Shown in pieces: positions 1 to 11,240 of a stretch of DNA of 64,000 nt. A program made the translations under genes and the position numbers. Below the pieces are notes generated by a model that worked only from the letters and a program-made list of their open reading frames with translations, did not search any database and was not told the DNA's origin. Each line of letters begins with the position of its first letter. Positions within the stretch are counted from its first letter, which is position 1. This DNA is from Nymphaea colorata (taxonomy: Eukaryota > Streptophyta > Magnoliopsida > Nymphaeales > Nymphaeaceae). The stretch is taken from the NCBI RefSeq assembly GCF_008831285.2, contig NC_045148.1:21943002-22007001 (forward strand), given 5' to 3'.

Positions 1-1734
1 TGCTTCTCATATAAGTAAGTGGATGGTCCACCCTTCTACAAAGCTTCTCACATATGTTAGGTGTGAGAGTACCAACAAATAATGGAATCCAAATAAGTAA
101 GGGGAAGTTTAGACAACTGTCAATGAAATCTGTTTGCAATGACCAATGTGTTGTCAAGAACATTAAAATGAATAAAAAAATGAAACGAATTTATAGTCAA
201 ACCTGCTTTGGAAGTGAAATCAGGTAAAACTTGTTTAAACAAGAAGTGGATTTTCGCAACAGTTCAAAAAAATAAAAGGATGTCATTTGCAGAGAAGAAG
301 CCCCCAGGTAAGAAGTAAATTGAGAAAGTCATTTTAGGGGCTTCCTGCCCTTTAAAACTCGCCATTGGAGGTTTTTAGATAAAACTTCCACAACACAACA
401 ATATTAAACAAAAGTGGAGAGAGAGGGTGCATTTGTCATCAGCCTCCATGGCAACAAAAAGCGGTTCCCTCCCTTCTTAGAGGTGACAACTAGGGAAGCA
501 GTAGAAACATAAGTAATAATTTTACTCACCCAATCTTCACAGGATCCTGAAAAAGAAAGGCCAAAGTGCAGGAAAGACCATCTCACTTTTCCATAAGCTT
601 TTGGAATATCTAATTTGAGGAGAAAAAATTGTTCTATATGCCCTTATCCAAGCTGTTGACCGCTTCAAGTGCAAGGTGCATGGTTGGGGACTAAATCTAC
701 TGGAGAGATCAGATGCCCTTGTTCTGAGCCAATAATTGTGCTAAAACAATCTTCAGTCTCTCAGCCGTCAACTTAGCAACTAGATTATAGATCAAATTGC
801 ATAATGATGTAGGTGAAGACTTTTATATCCATAATGACATGAAATTAAAAATCAATGTCATATGTGTTGCATTTACCTACCTTACAAGCTCGTTTGTGAT
901 GAAGAAATTTCTCACCACTAGTGCTGCATATTTTGAATCCCAAAATTTCTTTTGGTTCACCAATGGGAATTTGTTCTGCAAAGTGGAAAAGGGTCCACCT
1001 GCCATCAGTATGAGGCTTAGTTTTTCGGGCACGTTGTTCATTCTTGGTGCATTTCCACATTCATTTAAGCATTATTCTCCACTTACATGCAGTGTGGGGC
1101 ATGATAAACATTTTAAATTGATTTAGAAATTTTAAATTTTATAAAGCAAAAAATGATGTAAGAGTCAATCATTAAAACAAGAAAACTGTTTGTGAGGCAT
1201 TGGAAAAGCGAGTTCTATAATTTTTTTTATAAAATGGTAGGAGATATGTTTTAGAAGAAATAATTTTAACTAATGAATCGTTTGATTTGGAAAAATCATT
1301 TGAAATAAAAAATCAAGTCAGTTTTTGAAAAAAGAGCTTTAATAAAATTTTATAATTTTTTTTAATGAATGATCGTTTGTGACATAAAGAAAGTTAGTAG
1401 TTATCTTCCAGAACACATTAATCTCAAGGTTTTATCTTAACTCAGTTACCACATTATTAGGGCTCTATCTTATTTTTCTTAGGTTTTTTGAAGGAGTGGC
1501 TGTGGGTATCCGTGATTCCTATAAATGGATAGTGAATATGCATGTTAAATGAAAAAAAAAGAGTTCTATTTGCTTGAAAAGAAAATTAGATAAGTCATTC
1601 ATATCACAACATACATATAAAATCGAAAATGGGTATGCTATCAAGTCAAGTGTAGTCTGATAACCATCATGGGTACTGCAGTTTAATATTGGCCTTGGTG
1701 AAGTATACAGATTTTGGGCGAAGCAAGATGAGAC

Positions 1735-1735
<1 letters not shown>
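1..1735. other. Gene-free AT-rich stretch
   Basis: I see no gene or recognisable transposon domain here. Open frames on both strands are short, and they overlap each other without matching a family I know. The sequence is AT-rich intergenic DNA. Confidence 0.5.
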
Positions 1736-1738
<3 letters not shown>

Positions 1739-1773
<35 letters not shown>

Positions 1774-2035
1774 AGAGAGAGAGAGAGAGAAATCAAAGAG
1801 AGAAAGAAAAAAGAGAAAAATAGAGATTAAAAGAGAAGTAATAAAAGAAAGAAAGAGAGAAAGAGATTTTAAAAAAGGGGGAGAAAGAACAGAAGAGAGA
1901 GAAAAAAAGAGAAAAAGAAAATTTTTAGAAAGAGATAGAGAAGAAGAGAGCTAAAACGAGAGAGATAAATCAAAGAGAGAGAAACCTGAGAGAGAAATAG
2001 AGAAATGAAAAGAGAGATTTTAAGTTCAAAATTCT
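1739..2035. repeat. (TA)n then (GA)n and purine-rich tract
   Basis: An uninterrupted TA run (about 1739-1770) passes directly into a GA run (about 1771-1790), then about 240 bases of imperfect GA/AAAG purine-rich DNA. The other strand is polypyrimidine. A comparable pyrimidine-rich tract lies at 20160-20640 in opposite orientation. Confidence 0.85.
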
Positions 2036-2059
2036 CTTTCATGGATGGAAACTAGAATT

Positions 2060-2290
2060 AACAAGTTAGGCCCCCTAATGCCCTTCTGTGTTGAGCATGG
2101 CTGGGGCCTCTTGGTGAGAGCACTCTGCTAAACACCGAACGCTCTCTCCCAGTAGCATGCTGGTTATTGCCGAATCTGGCCTGGGGGAGTTAAGTGCCTC
2201 CTCATTGGCTTGAATTTGATTGAGTCAATGAGGTGGGTATTTGGTCCTGCCACCCTGGGTAGGCCCTACACGAGTCCCAGCAGCATGGTT
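2060..2290. other. GC-richer segment of unknown origin
   Basis: This segment is clearly more GC-rich than its surroundings and ends in an A-run near 2297. It has no long open frame. It could be part of a retrotransposon LTR or untranslated region, but no terminus is recognisable. Confidence 0.3.
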
Positions 2291-2399
2291 AAAATTAAAA
2301 AAAAAAAAAAAGAAAAAGTGAAAATTTCATATTTTTCTAAGGGCACAATGACCTCTTTGTAAAATGAATTTTGCTCCCGTTTTGACAATTTTGGGTCTG

Positions 2400-3060
2400 C
2401 TTGAATCTGAATCAATTTTTCCCAAACCTGGAAGGGTCCAGGTCGATGTCAAATGCCCAAATTATGGATAGAATTTGTGTTTTCAGTCCAGTTTTAGATT
2501 TTATAAAGCGAAATTCAGACCGAAGGTGAGGGGAGTTTGTGTGCATGCTCGGGGATCCAACTTGAAATATGATGCTGGAGGTTGGTTCTCGGGCTTGGTT
2601 TTTTATGTTTGGATAATTTGGCACAATTTTTTATCTAAAGCTGAGAGTTGGATTTAGATCTAAGGCTCAATTTTGTACTTGGATCTTAAATTTGGTTTTA
2701 GACATGGATCTATGGATCCATTTTTTCTTTAGATCTTGGGTTGGATCAAATATGAATCCAAGGCTCTTCAATCTAGACTAGGTGGATCTAGATATGAATG
2801 GAGGGCTCTTTTGCAATCTAAAGGTGGTTTTGGATCCAAATATGGGTCTAGGGATCTGACTTCTATTTACAGCTAGGATTTGGATCCAGATATGGCTCTA
2901 GGGTCTTGTTTTCAGTTTCTGTATGATTTTTTGGACTGAATCCATGTCTGAATGTGGGTTTGAACTACAAAATATGTCTAGATTTGGGCTGTGCTTGAGT
3001 CTAAACTTCTGAAATTAGATCTAAATGGGTTCAAAATCGAGTTGACAATACAATCAGATA
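2400..3060. repeat. Degenerate GGATCTAGATC-like repeat
   Basis: Short variants of 'ggatctaga', 'gatccaaatatgg' and 'ggatttagatc' recur irregularly through about 650 bases. Similar words appear in reverse complement at 18180-18840. No coding sequence is visible. The drifted, word-like structure suggests an old transposon interior or an eroded satellite. Confidence 0.45.
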
Positions 3061-3790
3061 AGAAATTGACCAAAATAAAGGAAAATCAAGGTGTTTGCAG
3101 CTAGCAATCTTTCATATTTTGTTGTAAACTCACCATAAAATGTTCAAAAAATGTTGATTATGCCAAACAACGGTTGGATCTATCCTCCACCACTGGCAAG
3201 ACAATCATGTGGTGGCGGAACTAACTCAACTTGATTTGAATGAGGGGAATGCCTAAGTCTACAAGTCAACTATAATTTTCCGCAGCAGCCTCGTCTTTAT
3301 CATCAGTTCTTGCTTTGCCTTTCCTCCCCTCCATATTCTACAATCCCCTATCCCCAATACTCATACCAAATTTTCACCTTCTTACCATTACCCAAACACA
3401 GCTAGATTAAGTAACAAACCTCTTCTCGTCCCCAAAAGGCAGGTTTTCCATATCCATTAGAAATGTGCTTTAGTTTATGGGGTACACCCGCTCCAATTCA
3501 AGTATTGGTGTCTGAGCAAAAGAGCCCGCAAGGAGTTGGAGATTCTAGCATGAAAAGTTCTAGTAAAGAAAACACTGGAAATAACACCAGAAAATATCGA
3601 TGGAAAACCCTGCTGAACAAGTAGAGTTAGACCAGGGATAACATGAACAAGCATTTGAGCTTCTGTCAAGAGTCTTTTTGTGTCCATTGTATATCAAAAA
3701 AAAAAAAAGGTATTACAAGCACAACTCTTAGTATCACAGTGCAAGACATTTATCCTAGCTTCTGCAAGAGTACGTAGGCTCAACAAAGGG
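3060..3790. other. Gene-free stretch
   Basis: No gene, repeat family or regulatory element is recognisable between the degenerate repeat and the SINE copy. The short frames on both strands look random. Confidence 0.4.
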
Positions 3791-3794
3791 CAAC

Positions 3795-3920
3795 TGCATC
3801 CCCAAGGGGGTTGGTGCCTTAGGCGGGTGGGGGCAGGTAGACTGCTAGTTTCCATTTTGAATCCCCATTGTGTCAACTCCCTGTGCTGCAAAAGGGAGGT
3901 GCCGGTATGAAAATTGATCC
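3795..3920 (+). mobile_element. SINE-like repeat, copy 1
   Basis: This copy shares an ordered set of words with three others (37900-38010 minus, 61675-61775, 63365-63460). They are a 'ggcaggtag' core, a drifted B-box-like 'ttttgaatcccc', then 'gtgtcaactccctgtg' and 'tgcaaaagg'. The best-preserved copy, at 38.0 kb, carries A- and B-box motifs of a tRNA-derived promoter. The 3' end is not defined. Confidence 0.5.
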
Positions 3921-4164
3921 AGAATGTGGGCACCTTTTCCAGGGCACCAAAAGCAGACTTGGACTTTACGGGGGCTTTATTGAAAAAAATGACTTCTAAT
4001 ACTCATTCTGCTCTCCCAAACAGGGGAAACGTGAAACTTTTTGACCATTTTTCTGATTTTCTTTGATGAATTTAGCAAGTTAAAACTTTGGGAAGCCCCA
4101 TATGAGCCAAGGAGTACATGTACACTCTTCATTTCCTAAAATCTCATTACATGTCTTTATGGTT

Positions 4165-4355
4165 GCAGCCAGTGGTAGAGCCAAAAAGTTCTGGTTGGGG
4201 GGCACTTGAAGTGTAAGATTCAAACCTTAAGGGACACGGATATGTAAAAAGCTGAAAATTAATGAAGTTTTTGTGTGTAAATAGTTTAATTTTTTTGGGT
4301 TGGTGTGGGCAAGTGCCCACACTATCAATAATGTAGCTCTGCCACTAGGACACAG
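4165..4355. mobile_element. GGGGCGGAGCC-type TIR element, degraded
   Basis: The sequence begins around 'agccagtggtagagcca' and ends around 'tagctctgccactagg', a near inverted pair of the motif best preserved at 62835. Other copies lie at 23198-23345, 34185-34345 and 43565-43755. It has no coding capacity. I infer a non-autonomous TIR element. Confidence 0.5.
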
Positions 4356-4496
4356 AAGCTAAGTTTTCACTAAGGTCTACACGCGACGCATCCTCATTTT
4401 TGGCTGCTGTAAATATAATTTTTTGTTAATACAAGTCTAGAGCCTAACTGCCACCATCTTGCATAGGAAACCTGAGCTGCTAATTACCCTATATCT

Positions 4497-4902
4497 AGAG
4501 ATGTCAGCATATCCGATTTGGAACAGATTTCTGACCAAACTCTATCGAAAAAAATCAGATATGAAAAAAGAAAATTTCTGGTTAATAAGGCAGATCATAT
4601 TTGTATTTAAGAAATGACATATGATTGGATTCAGATATGCATAATATCCTATCAATTCGGATTCATTGGATTTATTTTTAAAGAAATATCCTATATATAA
4701 TGCTCTTAAATTCTAAAAAAATGGCTAAATTTGGTTCAAAATTCGGATTCAGATTCAGATATGAATGTAAAAGTCAATAGTGAAATCAGATTTTGAATTT
4801 GGATTCAGATATAAATTTCTTTGTTTTTCAAATATGAATATTCAAAAAAGTGGATACAGTTAAAAGTATATCTGATTTGAATGTGATCTGCTTGCATCCC
4901 AA
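4497..4902. mobile_element. hAT-like MITE, GGGATGTCAA family
   Basis: One edge reads 'agagatgtcagcatatccga' and the other 'ctgcttgcatccc', a drifted inverted pair of GGGATGTCA. The interior is made of variants of 'ggattcagat' and 'atccgaatc'. At least eight similar blocks occur in the window. Membership of hAT is inferred from the terminal word, because no target-site duplication is clear here. Confidence 0.5.
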
Positions 4903-4938
4903 CTATATCCACATAAATTGTCCAACTCAACTCACAGA

Positions 4939-5191
4939 TCAGAAGACAAAGATGCAGCCCCTAGGAAATGAATTAGCATGAAATTTGCAATTGGAAGGAA
5001 TGCCACAGGCAAGCTTAGCATCGCAAAGAGGTTCTGATACACTTTTTGTTACGCATATCAACGGCCAAAAAGAGCAGCAAATAAGCCAGATGTGGGCTGG
5101 CAAGAGCAGTTGCCAGCATGGTCGACAGCTTTTCAATGAGGAGTGGACTTGGATTGTATATCTGGCATTAGGAGCTGCCACCCAGGTTTAA
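4939..5191. other. Unrecognised open segment between two MITEs
   Basis: Both strands are open here: a plus-strand frame of 68 codons (4985-5191) and a minus-strand frame of 80 codons (4939-5181, start near 5181, hydrophobic and Cys-rich). Base composition is more balanced than in the flanking MITEs. I do not recognise either protein and cannot choose the strand. It may be a relic or a captured fragment. Confidence 0.2.
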
Positions 5192-5211
5192 TTGTCATAT
5201 GCCATCAGCCA

Positions 5212-5650
5212 TAGGGATGTCAACGGATCAGATTCGAATAAAATATGATCTTAACCATATGTAGCTGCTTTTTCAAATATTCACGTGTTCATATTTGAAT
5301 TCTGATTTCAACATGAATGAATAAAAGTCGTATCTAAGTCTGAAATCCAATTTTGCAATCTGAATATGATCTGAATCCAACCCTGCATTCACTTCCAAAT
5401 CTGAATTTTGAACCAAATCTAGCTGACTTTCAATATATAAGAGTGTTAGATGTATGATATTTGTTTAAAACTAAATCTGATCTGAATTTAAATCCGATCA
5501 AATATTTACATATATCTGAATCCGAATCCAATAGAATGTCATTTCTTAAATCCAAACCTGATCTGATTTTTCCATTGGACAATATATTTTTTTTTCTATA
5601 ACTGGTTTTTCAGAATGGTTTGGTTGGATATCTGATTCAAATCGAATATA
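5212..5650. mobile_element. hAT-like MITE, GGGATGTCAA family, truncated
   Basis: The left edge is well preserved ('tagggatgtcaacggatc') and the interior has the family's 'ccgaatcca' and 'gatctgaat' words. The right end runs straight into the truncated integrase of the copia element at about 5650, so the right TIR is missing. The junction is where the copia element also loses its reverse transcriptase, which suggests one rearrangement broke both. Confidence 0.5.
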
Positions 5651-6410
5651 TGATTGAAGCAATACTTGACGAACAATATACTAGACAAAGTAGACCATGT
5701 AATCGTCGGAATTTATTTCTAAATCTTTCTTGCACATGTACGAAACATTTGCACCCAAATACCCTGAGGTGTTCAAGTGACAGCGGCTTATTTAGAAGGA
5801 GTTCAAGAGGAATTTTTCCTTCTATGCTAGAGTTTGGAACTAGATTGGATATATAACATGCTGTCCCATTGGCTTCGCTCCAAAAAATCTGACGTACATT
5901 CATGTGCATCATAAGAGCCCGAGCAATATTCAGAAGTTGTCGGTTTTTTCTTTCTGCAATGCTGTTTTGCTGAAACGTCCCGGTGCAGGTACATTGGGGC
6001 TGTATTCCATGCTTCTTCATAAGATTTTTCGATGCATCATTCACATATTCACCACCCTTGTCAAAGCGAAGCATTTTAATCTTAGCACCATATTGAGGGA
6101 GAATGAGGGCATAGAATTCTTCAAAAATTTTTGGCACTTCACTCTTAGTTTTGAGAAAATAAATCCAAGTTACATGAGTCATATCATCAGTGAAAGAGAC
6201 ATAGAACTTAAAACCGGCATGGGAGTCCTCTGGAGCAGGTCTCCAAACATCCGAGTGAATGAGATCGAAAGCTTTTTCAGACCTTTCATGAATCGGCTGG
6301 AAGGTGAGGATTGTGAATTTGGTGAATTCGCATGCATTGCAGGCTTTATTATCATCAATGGTGAGGGAAGGGATGAGGGGACTGAGGTTCCGATCATATA
6401 TGTGTCCTAA
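5650..6410 (-). pseudogene. copia integrase relic, 3'-truncated
   Basis: From about 6410 the minus strand reads a GAG-pre-integrase segment ('CNACEFTKFT') and then integrase core: 'IHSDVWRPAPEDSHAG', 'RFDKGGEYVND' and 'FQQNSIAERKNRQLL'. These are the three catalytic acidic positions (D, D, E) of the DDE fold. A stop separates part of the pre-integrase region from the earlier frame. The open frame 6182-5637 runs off the element into unrelated MITE sequence near 5650. Reverse transcriptase and RNase H are missing. Confidence 0.85.
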
Positions 6411-6869
6411 TTAAGCAAGCCAAATTTGATAGTCCGTCCTTTGAGTTGATTTTGATTTGGTGAAAAAACTCAAACTGTCGGTGTCCAAAGTGTAGAGGTC
6501 ACCATGGTGTTGGCCCTTACCAATCACCTTCTTCGTGCTCGGGTCTTGAAACCTTAGATCCTTCTTGGAGAAAACAACCAGACAATCATAATCTTGAGAG
6601 ATTTTGCTAACAGATATAAGGTTGTCAGCAAGCTTAGGAACAAGTAAAGTGGAACTAATATTTTTCTGGAAGAATGTTTTTCCAAAGCCAGCAAGAACCA
6701 TAGATGACCCATCAGCAGAAAAAACAGAACGATGAAGTTCCTTATTTAGATCGGCAAGTATTGTGGGATCATTAGTCATTTGATCAGTAGCACTAGAATC
6801 AACTATCCAGGATTTATTTTTAGTGGCAGTCAATAAGGCACAGAACTTACCTTCTGAGACGTCGCCCAC
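6411..6869 (-). pseudogene. copia protease relic
   Basis: The frame carries 'WIVDSSATDQMTND', which aligns with the copia protease active-site region, usually W-x-x-DSGA. The Gly of DSGA reads Ser here (DSSA), so catalytic competence is doubtful even apart from frame damage. Downstream, 'LLVPKLADNLISVSKI' is the conserved C-terminal part of the protease. The enzyme would cut the gag-pol polyprotein. The frame ends where the GAG-pre-integrase region should begin. Confidence 0.75.
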
Positions 6870-6999
6870 TGGTTTGGGATGATACTAGATTTGCTTAATA
6901 GAATTTCTTGAAGAATTTTTCCAGGTCATCTTTGGTGACAAAGTTTGCAAGGTTGATGTCTTTGTCTGGGATTGAAGAAGATCCCTTTCCCTTCCCTGG

Positions 7000-7191
7000 T
7001 CACCCCACAAGTTCCCAGCAGTGATCGCGTGTGTGACCCAATTTCCTGCAGTGAGTACACTTAAGTTTGCTGTGCTTTTTCTCTGTGTTTGAGAGGTACC
7101 TTTGTATGCCTTGATTAGTGCATGATTGTGAAAGGCATGCCATTCTTTCTTGGCTGTCTTCTATGGAGTCCGTTTGAGGAGGGACGCTCAT
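7000..7191 (-). pseudogene. copia gag zinc knuckle segment
   Basis: The frame contains CTHCRKLGHTRDHCW, a CX2CX4HX4C nucleic-acid-binding knuckle. In copia elements this lies at the C-terminus of gag and binds genomic RNA. A stop separates it from the upstream gag frame. It is preceded by a degraded linker and followed by a Gly/Lys-rich stretch, as expected before the protease. Confidence 0.8.
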
Positions 7192-7203
7192 GACTCTTCG
7201 CCT

Positions 7204-7846
7204 TCACACCTCTCTCTGAATCATTTGACAAACAGCATTGAATTTTTGCAGTGGCATAGTATTCTGGATTTGAGTCCTTATGGCTTCATAGTCCACACTC
7301 AATCCAATGAGGACCTTGAAGATTTGATCTTCTTCAAAACGCTGTTTGTAAATGACTGGATCAGAGGTCGCTGGTCGATATTGGAGGAGCTCATCATATA
7401 GATTCCTGAGTCTCCCAATGTACTGCTGCACATCTTGGTCATGGAGGGTGAGATCGGTCGCATTGTATCTGGTATACTTGAGCAAGATTATTTTGGTCAC
7501 TGTAAGGTTCTTTTAGAGCCTCCCATATTCCGTGCATGGTATCTTGATATGTGAACCGATTTTTTATGGATGGTTCCATAGAGTTGAGCAGCCACGCCAT
7601 AACCATGTCATTCTCTGATTCCCATTCATCATAGTTGGGATCAGTAGTAGCTGGAGCTTTGATTTTCCTGTTAATATATCATGCCTTTGATGTTCCACTA
7701 AGAACCAAGCGAGCAGCCTTTGCAAAACTCAAATAGTTAGCATCATTGAGTGGGGTGGAGGTAATTTTCAGGATATTATGCTCGGTGGACTTGGCTCCCT
7801 TGAATGTTTCATCTCTTTGATTTGAGCTAGCAGCGTCGGCCATCAT
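7204..7846 (-). pseudogene. gag: copia gag relic (UBN2 / Retrotran_gag_2 type)
   Basis: Gag packages element RNA into cytoplasmic particles. The start chosen is the double Met at 7846-7841 (MMADAASSNQ); the upstream in-frame extension has no gag character. The frame is open to a stop near 7679. It then reads on through the conserved stretch with 'DPNYDEWESEND' and 'NRFTYQDTMHGIWEALK', and shifts into the frame 7500-7204 ('QQYIGRLRNLYDELLQY'). These motifs are typical of plant copia gag. One stop and one frameshift make it non-functional as read. Confidence 0.8.
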
Positions 7847-7849
7847 ATT

Positions 7850-8490
7850 GTTGCTGTGGATTCCCAGCTGAAGACAGTTTGGGTTGCAGGCGAGTCTCTC
7901 TGTAGCTGGGTCCTTTAGAAACCTGTGGCACTTGTAAATTCCGTATTCACAGGACTGTCGAAAAAAACTGAAAATTGGATAAAAAATACTAGACACGTGC
8001 CCAAATCCAATGCCACCTTACTCGACCTCTGAATCTCCTCTAGCAAAAAATGCCCTCAGCTCCTTTTCATGTTCTCCCGGGATCTTCAGATAACCTTGCA
8101 CGACATGGTGAAGAGAAAGAACTGGGCAGTGTGAGTGGTGAAGAAATGCAGGATTTCTCCACTCCTTATGGAGACGATGGCGATGGAGGGTGTATTTTTG
8201 CAAGCGACACCCAATTGGTGGGTGCATGGCCAAGTTTGCAAGCAAAACTTCTCACTCTCTTTATCTCTTTATTTCACCTCACTCCTCCTGGAATCCTCCC
8301 ATACACAACCCCCTCCCTTTCTCAATCTATCTATGAGAGCATTATTGAAGAGAGAGAATGCACACAAACATACATATGCACACACACATGAGAGAACAGG
8401 AAGCCAGGGTGTGTTGATTTAAAGAAACAGACTATAATACTCGCACAACAACAAAGACAAAATTGATAAAAAGAAAACACATTAAGAGAT
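7850..8490. other. Leader of the copia element and RLK1 intron remnant, not delimited
   Basis: This stretch lies between the copia gag start and the RLK1 splice donor. It should hold the element's leader and 5' LTR if these survive, plus what is left of the RLK1 intron. GA/CA-rich low complexity occurs at 8335-8395. Frames of 75-113 codons occur on both strands but resemble nothing I know. I could not place an LTR edge or primer-binding site. Confidence 0.35.
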
Positions 8491-8499
8491 AGTACCTGG
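8490..8499 (-). other. Splice donor ending RLK1 exon 1
   Basis: On the minus strand the reading GTMGYIAP is followed by CCAG|GTACT, with the boundary at 8496/8495. Xa21-type LRR kinases commonly carry an intron at this point of the activation segment. RLK2 has the same donor position at 51175/51174. Confidence 0.6.
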
Positions 8500-11148
8500 C
8501 GCAATGTATCCCATGGTTCCAAGGGTGGTGGTAAGAGTCGATGACTTGTGACCAACTATGAACTTTTCAATGCCAAAATCACTAATGTATGCAGTCATGC
8601 TTTCGTCTAAAAGTACATTACGTGACTTCAGATCAAAATGAAGTATGGTCTTCGAGTAACCATGGTGAAGATACTCTAAAGCACAAGCAACATCAATCAT
8701 GATTTCCAATCATTGGAAGAGATTCAAGTGATGGGCACCCGAATGTAGACGGACTTTGAGGCTCCCAAGGGGCATGTATTGGAGAACTAGAGCCTTGAAA
8801 TCTTCATTCGAGCAAGACGTAATGACTTTAACACGGTTTCGGTGCCTGGTTTGGCGCAAGATATTGCATTCAATGTCAAAAGTTTTAGATGCTTCTTCAA
8901 ATGACAAATTAAGGACATTAACATCCACTGTCGTTCCATCTGCTAGAATTCCTTTGTACACTGAACCAAAGCTTCCACTCCCAAGAACGTTTGCATCACT
9001 GAAATTGTTCGTTGCATGCAATAGCTCTTTGTAAGAAATCACCAGGAGTGTAACTTTTCGTAATCTTTCAATGTTGTAAGGACGTTTCAACAACCCCCTC
9101 TTTCTACAGCATGAGATACCATTGAGTGTGCAAACAAAGACCCCAAGTGCTGAGCCACCAATTGTGCAAGCGGTAATGACTCTGGCCGCATTGTTCTTAC
9201 TTTGCCTCTTTGTTTTGTCTAAGCACAATGGGACATGGAATTTGCGAGCTCCACAGAGTGCATAGTTCCCTAGGAATGACTCGGCAGAAAGGTTTGAAAA
9301 CATTCCACCAGTTGGAATCTCTCCTTCCAATAGATTGAAGGACAAGTCCAAGACCTGGATGTGTTGAGGTTTCTCCAATGATTTTGGTATCTCACCGGAA
9401 AGCTTGTTATGGGAAAGGTTAATAGTGTCAAGGTTTAGCATGTGATCAAGTTGTTCAGGAATGTGACCATCAAATGTGTTCCTAGAGAGATTCAAATACT
9501 CTAGCATTTGGAGCTTTGATAATGATGCAGGAAACTCCCCACTCAGCTTGTTTGCAGAGATATCCATGTGGTTGATCGTGGCAAAATTCCCGAGACCCAA
9601 AGGCAGGTGACCAGTGAAGGAGTTGTCCCGCAAGTATAGCTTCAACAAGTGCTTCAACTCACAAATACTAGGTGGTAGTGTTGATGACAAATTGTTTGAT
9701 GTTAGATCCAGCTCTTGCAAATAGTGAGATTGTTTATAGAGCTTGAAATTGACCCAATTAGCATGTTGTGATCAATATAAAGAACAGATATGTGAACCAA
9801 CTGGTAGATCGATAGTGGGTTGGGGCCTTCTAATGCTTTGTTATCAAGATACAATAGCTGTAGGTTGTGCATCTGTCATATATTTGGTGGAATGAGCCCT
9901 TTTATTTTGTTGGAACTCTAATCTAAGGAAATTAACTTGGTCAAGTTGGCTAAGGCCAATGGGATAGTACCTTCAATAAGATTAGAGGGAAAATGAATTC
10001 TCCACAAGGTAGTTGTGAGATTTCCAACATAGGCCGGAAAAATGCCATTCAGAAGGTTTTGTGACAGATCAACTTCCTCTAGCAGTCGACAGTTGGTGAA
10101 GGATGTGAGAATGGAGAGCTCACGGTTGCCAGGGACATCGGTCAACATATTTCCCCAAAGGATAAGGTGCCTGAGTTGTGACAGACTACCTAATTCTAAT
10201 GGTATCGTACCACTAAATTTATTGTTTTCTGCAGCAAGAAGTTGAAGTCTTGTAGCATTAGAAAGAGAAGCCGGGAGCGGGCCATCAAAATTGTTTGTAC
10301 CCATATAGAGTCCTTGGAGGCAGGAAGCAGCCAGCATCGTTTGGGAGATGCCCTGTTAGTTTATTGGTCATGAAACTCAAAGTCTCAATAGCAGATAGGT
10401 TAAACAAGCTCTTAGGCAGTGTACCCGTGAGATTGTTCATTTCCACACTAAATAATGTCAAACGGGTTATGCTTCCCAACTCAGAAGGGATGTTCCTGTG
10501 CATATGATTTTGACCAACATTATGGTGCTCCAACTTTGACAGGTTGGCAAAAGTGACTGGAATGGTGCCGGTGAGCCTGTTACCATAAAGGTTTATGTGC
10601 TTGAGTTCCAGCAAACTGCCTAGGAACTCTGGAATGCTTCCATAAGATTCATTTTCTATTACCGAAAGTACTTGGATACGAGGACAATGGCTCAGCGTTT
10701 GCGGGATCAACCCTTCAAAATTGTTTTTGCATATGAAAAGATTCTCTAACAGAGGGAGACGACTAAAATGAATGAGAAGTTGACCATGGAAACAGTCATT
10801 CGAGAGATCAAGAACCTGTAAGAAGGAGAGATTGATGATGTATGGGGAGAGAGTACCTTCAAGTGCCTTTTCAGAAAGGTTCAGAGCAACTATCCTTTGT
10901 GAACCACGACCGCATGAAACTCCAGTCCAGTCGCAGAAGGAGATGTTGGAATTCCAATTTGATAACACATTATGAGGGTCCTTAGTGACGAGGGATTTGA
11001 AAGACAGCAATGCGAATTGATCAGTCACGTTGCTCAGAGAAACAAAGGCTGAGGGAACCTCCCCTTGACCGAGAACCACAATGAAGGTGAAGGAGGACAA
11101 ACACAAAAGAAAGGCAAGCAGCTGAGGTGACCGGCCAGTGGTTGCCAT
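8496..11148 (-). pseudogene. LRR receptor-like kinase pseudogene RLK1 (Xa21/EFR/FLS2-like), exon 1
   Basis: Intact relatives are plasma-membrane receptors that bind extracellular ligands and signal through a cytoplasmic Ser/Thr kinase. The start at 11148 opens a signal peptide (MATTGRSPQLLAFLLCLSSF). An LRR N-cap with FCDWTGVSC and many LRRs (L-x-x-N-x-L-x-G-x-I-P) follow, then a membrane segment near 9180-9110 and kinase motifs: [12 protein letters not shown], a D-L-K-x-x-N loop and SDFG. Damage includes a shift near 10330 (about 5 bases lost relative to RLK2), stops near 9920 and 9860, a shift near 9720 and a stop at 8710-8712. The catalytic Lys reads Asn at 8917-8919 (TVDVNVL for TVAVKVL). 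Coding ends at the donor CAG|GTACT; the second kinase exon is not found. Confidence 0.9.
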
Positions 11149-11240
11149 GTCTGTCCAATTTTCTATGCAAAACATGCACGAACAGAAGAAGAAGGTAGGT
11201 CTTTAATTTATGTATGGATTAACTTCTAGAAAATTTGTGT

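Larger units (their letters stand above)
5650..7850 (-). mobile_element. Truncated Ty1/copia retrotransposon (gag-protease-integrase)
   Basis: Read on the minus strand, the order is gag (from about 7846), CCHC zinc knuckle (near 7050), protease region (from about 6869), GAG-pre-integrase zinc finger and integrase core, ending at about 5650. This is copia order (integrase before reverse transcriptase), but reverse transcriptase and RNase H are absent. The reading frame is broken by several stops and shifts. No LTR pair could be delimited. The element lies just downstream of RLK1's exon 1, where that gene's kinase intron and second exon should be. Confidence 0.85.

Noticed and set aside
5904-6410. 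168-codon plus-strand frame
   Set aside because: It is the antisense shadow of the copia integrase relic.
8050-8422. Two overlapping plus-strand frames of 113 and 95 codons
   Set aside because: They lie in copia leader or intron DNA, overlap each other and run into CA/GA low complexity; no domain.
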